Positions 6,293 through 6,293 of a DNA stretch of 6,293 nt are shown one piece after another; within the stretch, counting starts at the first letter, position 1; the number at the start of each line of letters is the position of its first letter. A program made the translations under genes and the position numbers. This DNA is from Oscillospiraceae bacterium (GTDB lineage Bacteria > Bacillota > Clostridia > Oscillospirales > Acutalibacteraceae). A model generated the notes under the pieces. The model saw only the letters and a program-made list of their open reading frames with translations. It ran no database searches and was not told the origin of the DNA. The stretch spans positions 1-6,293 of the forward strand of contig JAITBA010000069.1 of NCBI GenBank assembly GCA_031283835.1, read 5' to 3'.

Positions 6293-6293
6293 G

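Overview
The window reads as a GC-rich chromosomal segment from a low-salt, Gram-positive-type bacterium of the class Clostridia, most likely an Oscillospirales/Ruminococcaceae-like gut lineage. The reasons are the soj (parA) - spo0J (parB) - serS order, strong purine-rich Shine-Dalgarno sequences, a SerRS of a type I associate with Clostridia, and an extracytoplasmic foldase-like protein. The lineage is inferred from protein character alone and no taxonomic search was possible.

Layout: six genes lie on the + strand and one partial gene lies on the - strand. Positions 1-567 hold the C-terminal part of a Soj/ParA ATPase. Positions 648-1553 hold a complete ParB/Spo0J CTPase-type DNA-binding protein. 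Positions 1641-2924 hold a complete seryl-tRNA synthetase. Positions 2969-4360 hold a radical SAM enzyme with a C-terminal SPASM/twitch-like cysteine set. Positions 4401-4604 hold a 67-residue heavy-metal-associated (HMA, CopZ-like) protein. Positions 4629-5645 hold a membrane-anchored or secreted protein with the outline of a PrsA/SurA foldase but without the usual parvulin histidines. Positions 5714-6292 on the - strand hold the C-terminal part of a family 2 glycosyltransferase, convergent with the block before it.

ParA and ParB act together in chromosome origin segregation. serS is an unrelated housekeeping gene that follows them. The three genes after serS are separated by only 24-44 bases and each has its own ribosome-binding site, so they may be co-transcribed with serS or with each other. 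The radical SAM / HMA / foldase-like trio is the least explained part of the window. Its radical SAM enzyme belongs to what looks like a strongly conserved family without a function I can name. No RNA genes, CRISPR arrays, insertion sequences, parS sites or T-box leaders were seen. All intergenic gaps are under 100 bases.
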